DNA of 17,790 nucleotides from an uncultured Clostridia bacterium (GTDB lineage Bacteria; Bacillota; Clostridia; Oscillospirales; Acutalibacteraceae): positions 1-17,790 of the forward strand of contig CAMEMA010000006.1 of the NCBI GenBank assembly GCA_945926705.1, given 5' to 3'. The notes under the pieces are model-generated. The model was not told the DNA's origin and did no database searches. It saw only the letters and a program-made list of their open reading frames with translations. Made by a program: the position numbers and the translations under genes. Positions 14,834 to 17,790 of the stretch are shown in pieces; within the stretch, counting starts at the first letter, position 1; each line of letters starts with the position of its first letter.

Positions 14834-16771
14834 ATGTCTGAAAATGAAAAATTTTATATTACAACCCCCCTATATTATCCTTCCGGTAAGGCTCATTTAG
14901 GTCATAGTTATTGTACGGTTGCTGCTGACGTAATGGCTCGATATAAACGTGCTCAGGGTTATGATGTTAAATTTTTAACAGGAGTTGATGAACACGGATT
15001 AAAAATAGAAACTAATGCTCTAAAGGAAAATAAGACTCCTAAAGAATATTTGGATCCAATTGTCGAGAGTTTTAAAAAATTGTGGTCTATTTTAGAAATA
15101 ACAAACGATAAATTTATACGCACTACGGATGAATATCACGTTAAATCAGTTCAGAAAATTTTCAAAATTTTGTATGATAAAGGTGAAATATACAAGGGAA
15201 AATACAAAGGTTGGTATTGTACTCCATGCGAGGCATTTTTTACCGATTTGCAACTTAAAGACGGAAAATGCCCGGATTGTGGAAGAAAAGTTAATTGGGC
15301 CGAAGAAGAAGCCTATTTTTTTAAGCTTTCCAAATATGGAGAAAAACTTATTGATTATTATGATAAACACCCTTCTTTTGTACAGCCTGAAAGTAGACGA
15401 AACGAAATGATCCAATTTATTGAAAATGGTTTGGAAGATTTATGCGTCAGTAGAACTGGATTTAAATGGGGAATACCGGTTGATTTTGATGAAAATCATG
15501 TTGTGTATGTATGGATGGATGCGCTTACTAACTATATAACGGCTTTAGGATATGGAAGTTCAAATGAATCCGATTTTAAAAAATATTGGCCGGCAGACGT
15601 TCAGTTTGCGGGTAAAGAAATTGTAAGATTTCATGTTGTTATATGGCCGGCTATTTTAATGGCATTAGGGTTGCCTTTACCAAAGAGGGTATTTGGACAT
15701 GGCTGGATACTTTTTGGAGACGGTACTAAAATGTCAAAGTCAAAAGGTAATGTAGTAAATCCTGAAATTCTCTGTAGTCGATATGGTGTTGATGCGATTC
15801 GTTATTATTTGATGAGAGAAATACCTTTTGGTTGTGACGGATTATTCACTAATGAGTCTCTTATAAAAAGAATAAATTTCGATTTAGCAAACGATTTGGG
15901 AAACCTACTTTCAAGAACTGTTGCAATGATAGATAAATATTTCAAAGGGGTTTTACCAAAAGACCATCGTCCCGGAAGTATAGATAATGAACTTATAACT
16001 TGCGCTATGAATTTAAAGAAGGATTACGAATCAAAAATTAATAACTTTAAGTTTTCAAATGCTCTTTCAAGTGTTTGGTGTTTGATTTCAAAATGCAACA
16101 AATACATTGACGAGACAATGCCTTGGCAGCTCGGAAAAGATGAGTCACAGCATAAAAGGTTGGCATCTGTACTTTATAATATATGTGAGTCTCTGAGAAT
16201 AATTTCAATCTTGATTTCTCCGGTCATGCCTAAAACTTCAAGAGAAATTCAGCATCAAATCGGTGCAGATGAATCTTTATGTACTTGGTCGATGGCATCA
16301 CAGTGGGGTATGTTACCTGAAACTCTTAAAATAAAAAAGGGTAAAGCGCTTTTCCCGAGAATAGATGTTGAAAAAGAAATACAGGAACTTGAAAAACTTA
16401 TAGGACAAAAAGATGAATCAAGAAAAGTTGAGGAAACAAACACTGTAAAATTCGTAGATATAGAAGATTTTGCAAAAATAAAATTGGTTGCGGCCGAAAT
16501 TAAATCATGTGAGCCGATTAAAAAATCCAAAAAACTTCTAAAACTTACGGTAAATGATGGAAAAGGGGAACGTATTGTTGTTTCGGGAATATCTCCTTAT
16601 TATAAGCCGGATGAATTGGTAGGGAAAACTGTAATATTAGTTTCTAATTTAAAACCTGCAAAGTTATGCGGAACTGAAAGTCAAGGAATGATATTGGCTG
16701 CTTCATGTTCGGAAAACGATGTAAAAGTCATTTTTCTTGATGGAGTTAAGCCCGGAAGTGAAATACGATAA
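14834..16771 (+). CDS. metG: Methionine-tRNA ligase with C-terminal tRNA-binding domain
   Basis: Charges tRNA-Met, including the initiator. The 645-residue product matches the long bacterial form. It has the class I signature HLGH (21-24), LTGVDEHG (48-55), the zinc knuckle pairs C129/C132 and C146/C149, and KMSKSKGN (299-306). From about residue 540 to the end is an EMAP-type tRNA-binding OB fold (VDIEDFAKIKL, then SQGMILAAS), the same domain class that PheT here has lost. ATG 14834 follows AAGGAG at about ten bases. The stop overlaps the tatD start (TAATG), so the two are translationally coupled, as in many Firmicutes where metG and tatD are neighbours. No defects were seen. Confidence 0.97.
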   Translation: MSENEKFYITTPLYYPSGKAHLGHSYCTVAADVMARYKRAQGYDVKFLTGVDEHGLKIETNALKENKTPKEYLDPIVESFKKLWSILEITNDKFIRTTDEYHVKSVQKIFKILYDKGEIYKGKYKGWYCTPCEAFFTDLQLKDGKCPDCGRKVNWAEEEAYFFKLSKYGEKLIDYYDKHPSFVQPESRRNEMIQFIENGLEDLCVSRTGFKWGIPVDFDENHVVYVWMDALTNYITALGYGSSNESDFKKYWPADVQFAGKEIVRFHVVIWPAILMALGLPLPKRVFGHGWILFGDGTKMSKSKGNVVNPEILCSRYGVDAIRYYLMREIPFGCDGLFTNESLIKRINFDLANDLGNLLSRTVAMIDKYFKGVLPKDHRPGSIDNELITCAMNLKKDYESKINNFKFSNALSSVWCLISKCNKYIDETMPWQLGKDESQHKRLASVLYNICESLRIISILISPVMPKTSREIQHQIGADESLCTWSMASQWGMLPETLKIKKGKALFPRIDVEKEIQELEKLIGQKDESRKVEETNTVKFVDIEDFAKIKLVAAEIKSCEPIKKSKKLLKLTVNDGKGERIVVSGISPYYKPDELVGKTVILVSNLKPAKLCGTESQGMILAASCSENDVKVIFLDGVKPGSEIR

Positions 16772-17559
16772 TGGGCTATAAGATGAATAATGAAATATTT
16801 GATACCCATTCACATTACAATGATGAAGCATTTGATTTCGATAGGGAGGAGGTTTTAAAATCTCTTCCAAGTCAAAATATATTTGCAGTTGTTGACAATG
16901 GAGGAAATATTAAATCTTCTCAAAAAGCTGTGGAACTTTCAAAGAAATATCCATACATTTATGCTGCGGTAGGATTTCATCCGGAATATTTGAGTAATGA
17001 AAAAGTAGATTTAAATTTTTTAGTATCTCATCTCGAAAATTTAATAAATAATGAAAAAGTTGTTGCCATAGGAGAAATAGGACTCGATTATCACTTTAAC
17101 GCTGATAACAGAGATATTCAGAAAGAGGTATTTGAAGAGCAAATAAAAGTTGCGATTGAGCACAATTTACCCGTTATCGTTCATGACCGAGATGCACACG
17201 GAGATACTTTGGAAATTTTAAAAAAATATAAACCACAAGGTGTAGTGCATTGTTTTTCAGGTAGCTTGGAAATGGCCAGAGAGATATTAAAAATTGGAAT
17301 GTCTCTGGGAATAGGTGGAGTTGTTACATTCAAAAATGCTAAAAGTATTGTTGAAGTTGTAAAAAATGTACCTATATCGTCCATTGTTCTCGAAACAGAC
17401 GCCCCTTATTTATCTCCTACTCCGCTTCGAGGAAAAAGATGTATATCACCTTACATTGAATATACTGCGCAAAAAGTTGCTGAAATTAAAAATATAAGTC
17501 TTAAAGATGTACTTGAAACAACTAAAAATAACGCAATTCAATTATTTAGAATAAAGTAG
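16771..17559 (+). CDS. tatD: TatD-family metal-dependent DNase
   Basis: A 262-residue TIM-barrel hydrolase of the TatD/YcfH family, metal-dependent nucleases linked to DNA repair and 3'-end trimming. Metal ligands are visible: DTHSH (11-15), GEIGLDYH in the middle, PVIVHDRDAH, the HCFSG histidine and ETDAPYLSP near the C-terminus. The ATG at 16771 overlaps the metG stop by one base; a second in-frame ATG at 16783 lacks a ribosome site, and translation probably depends on metG coupling. ispF starts 11 bases after the TAG. Length and residues are standard, so an active enzyme is expected. The exact substrate cannot be told from the sequence. Confidence 0.94.
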   Translation: MGYKMNNEIFDTHSHYNDEAFDFDREEVLKSLPSQNIFAVVDNGGNIKSSQKAVELSKKYPYIYAAVGFHPEYLSNEKVDLNFLVSHLENLINNEKVVAIGEIGLDYHFNADNRDIQKEVFEEQIKVAIEHNLPVIVHDRDAHGDTLEILKKYKPQGVVHCFSGSLEMAREILKIGMSLGIGGVVTFKNAKSIVEVVKNVPISSIVLETDAPYLSPTPLRGKRCISPYIEYTAQKVAEIKNISLKDVLETTKNNAIQLFRIK

Positions 17560-17570
17560 AGGTTGTTGGT

Positions 17571-17790
17571 ATGAGAATAGGACATGGATACGACGTTCAC
17601 AAATTGATTGTCGGACGACCTTTAATTTTGGGTGGAGTAAAAATCGAAAGTAACGTCGGACTTTTAGGGCATTCTGACGCCGATGTTTTGATTCATGCAA
17701 TTATGGATTCTCTTTTAGGAGCTGCAGCTTTGAATGATATAGGAAAGCATTTTCCCGATAGTAATCCGGCTTATAAGAATTCAAATAGTG
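17571..17790 (+). CDS. ispF: 2-C-methyl-D-erythritol 2,4-cyclodiphosphate synthase (5' part)
   Basis: Only the first 73 codons are in the window; the frame is open at the edge. The product starts MRIGHGYDVHKL. The zinc ligands Asp8, His10 and His42 are in place, with GHSDADVLIHAIMDSLLGAA (33-52) and the family phrase DIGKHFPD (56-63). The enzyme forms the cyclic diphosphate MEcPP in the MEP isoprenoid pathway, acting on the product of IspE, which is encoded 3.1 kb upstream. It is the third gene of the metG-tatD-ispF unit. The ribosome site before the ATG is weak (GAGG, 14 bases away). About half of a typical 155-160 residue protein is seen. Confidence 0.95.
   Translation, partial: MRIGHGYDVHKLIVGRPLILGGVKIESNVGLLGHSDADVLIHAIMDSLLGAAALNDIGKHFPDSNPAYKNSNS

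Noticed and set aside
15129..15415. Alternative frames on both strands inside metG
   Set aside because: They overlap the zinc-knuckle region of a clearly intact MetG and show no start signals.

Overview
This is a low-GC chromosomal segment from a Gram-positive bacterium, most likely a member of class Clostridia (Bacillota). Evidence: strong AGGAGG-type ribosome sites, sigma-A-like promoters, fusA followed by tuf, the MEP isoprenoid pathway (ispE, ispF), a PheS with a CxxC...CxxC insert, and EF-G and MetK wording typical of clostridial proteins. The finer guess of an Oscillospirales-like relative rests on remembered sequence patterns only. TAA, TAG and TGA all end genes here, so the standard bacterial code applies. 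No rRNA, tRNA or CRISPR array was seen.

Layout. 1-3550: the end of a str operon, fusA then tuf, closed by a clear terminator. 3551-4780: a minus-strand accessory island. A double-glycine-leader precursor gene is driven by a perfect-consensus promoter but broken by an in-frame TAA at codon 8. Downstream of it lies a Lys-rich protein with a hydrophobic C-terminus, then a terminator. 4890-9340: metK-pheS-pheT as one operon, with a promoter before metK and a terminator after pheT. 9340-9746: a non-coding stretch full of palindromes that looks like a decayed mobile element or structured RNA. 9751-11543: a phosphohexomutase with its own promoter. 11566-13540: a divergent two-ring Clp-type ATPase with its own promoter and terminator. 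13561-14433: ispE. 14450-14744: a 46-residue Asn-rich protein on the minus strand, convergent with ispE. 14776-17790: a metG-tatD-ispF operon running off the window.

Most of the window is housekeeping: translation elongation, aminoacylation with Phe and Met, SAM synthesis, sugar-phosphate isomerisation and isoprenoid synthesis. The unusual material is: (1) the Clp-like ATPase, whose second ATPase ring has lost its pore loop, Walker B glutamate, sensor-1 asparagine and arginine finger, and whose N-domain is replaced by a hydrophobic segment; (2) the interrupted double-glycine precursor with a 36-bp tandem repeat in its leader and a small membrane-type protein downstream; (3) a PheT lacking the whole EMAP-type tRNA-binding domain; (4) the Asn-rich mini-protein; (5) the palindrome-rich segment between pheT and the mutase. 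Functions proposed for these five are inference; the sequence features are directly visible.
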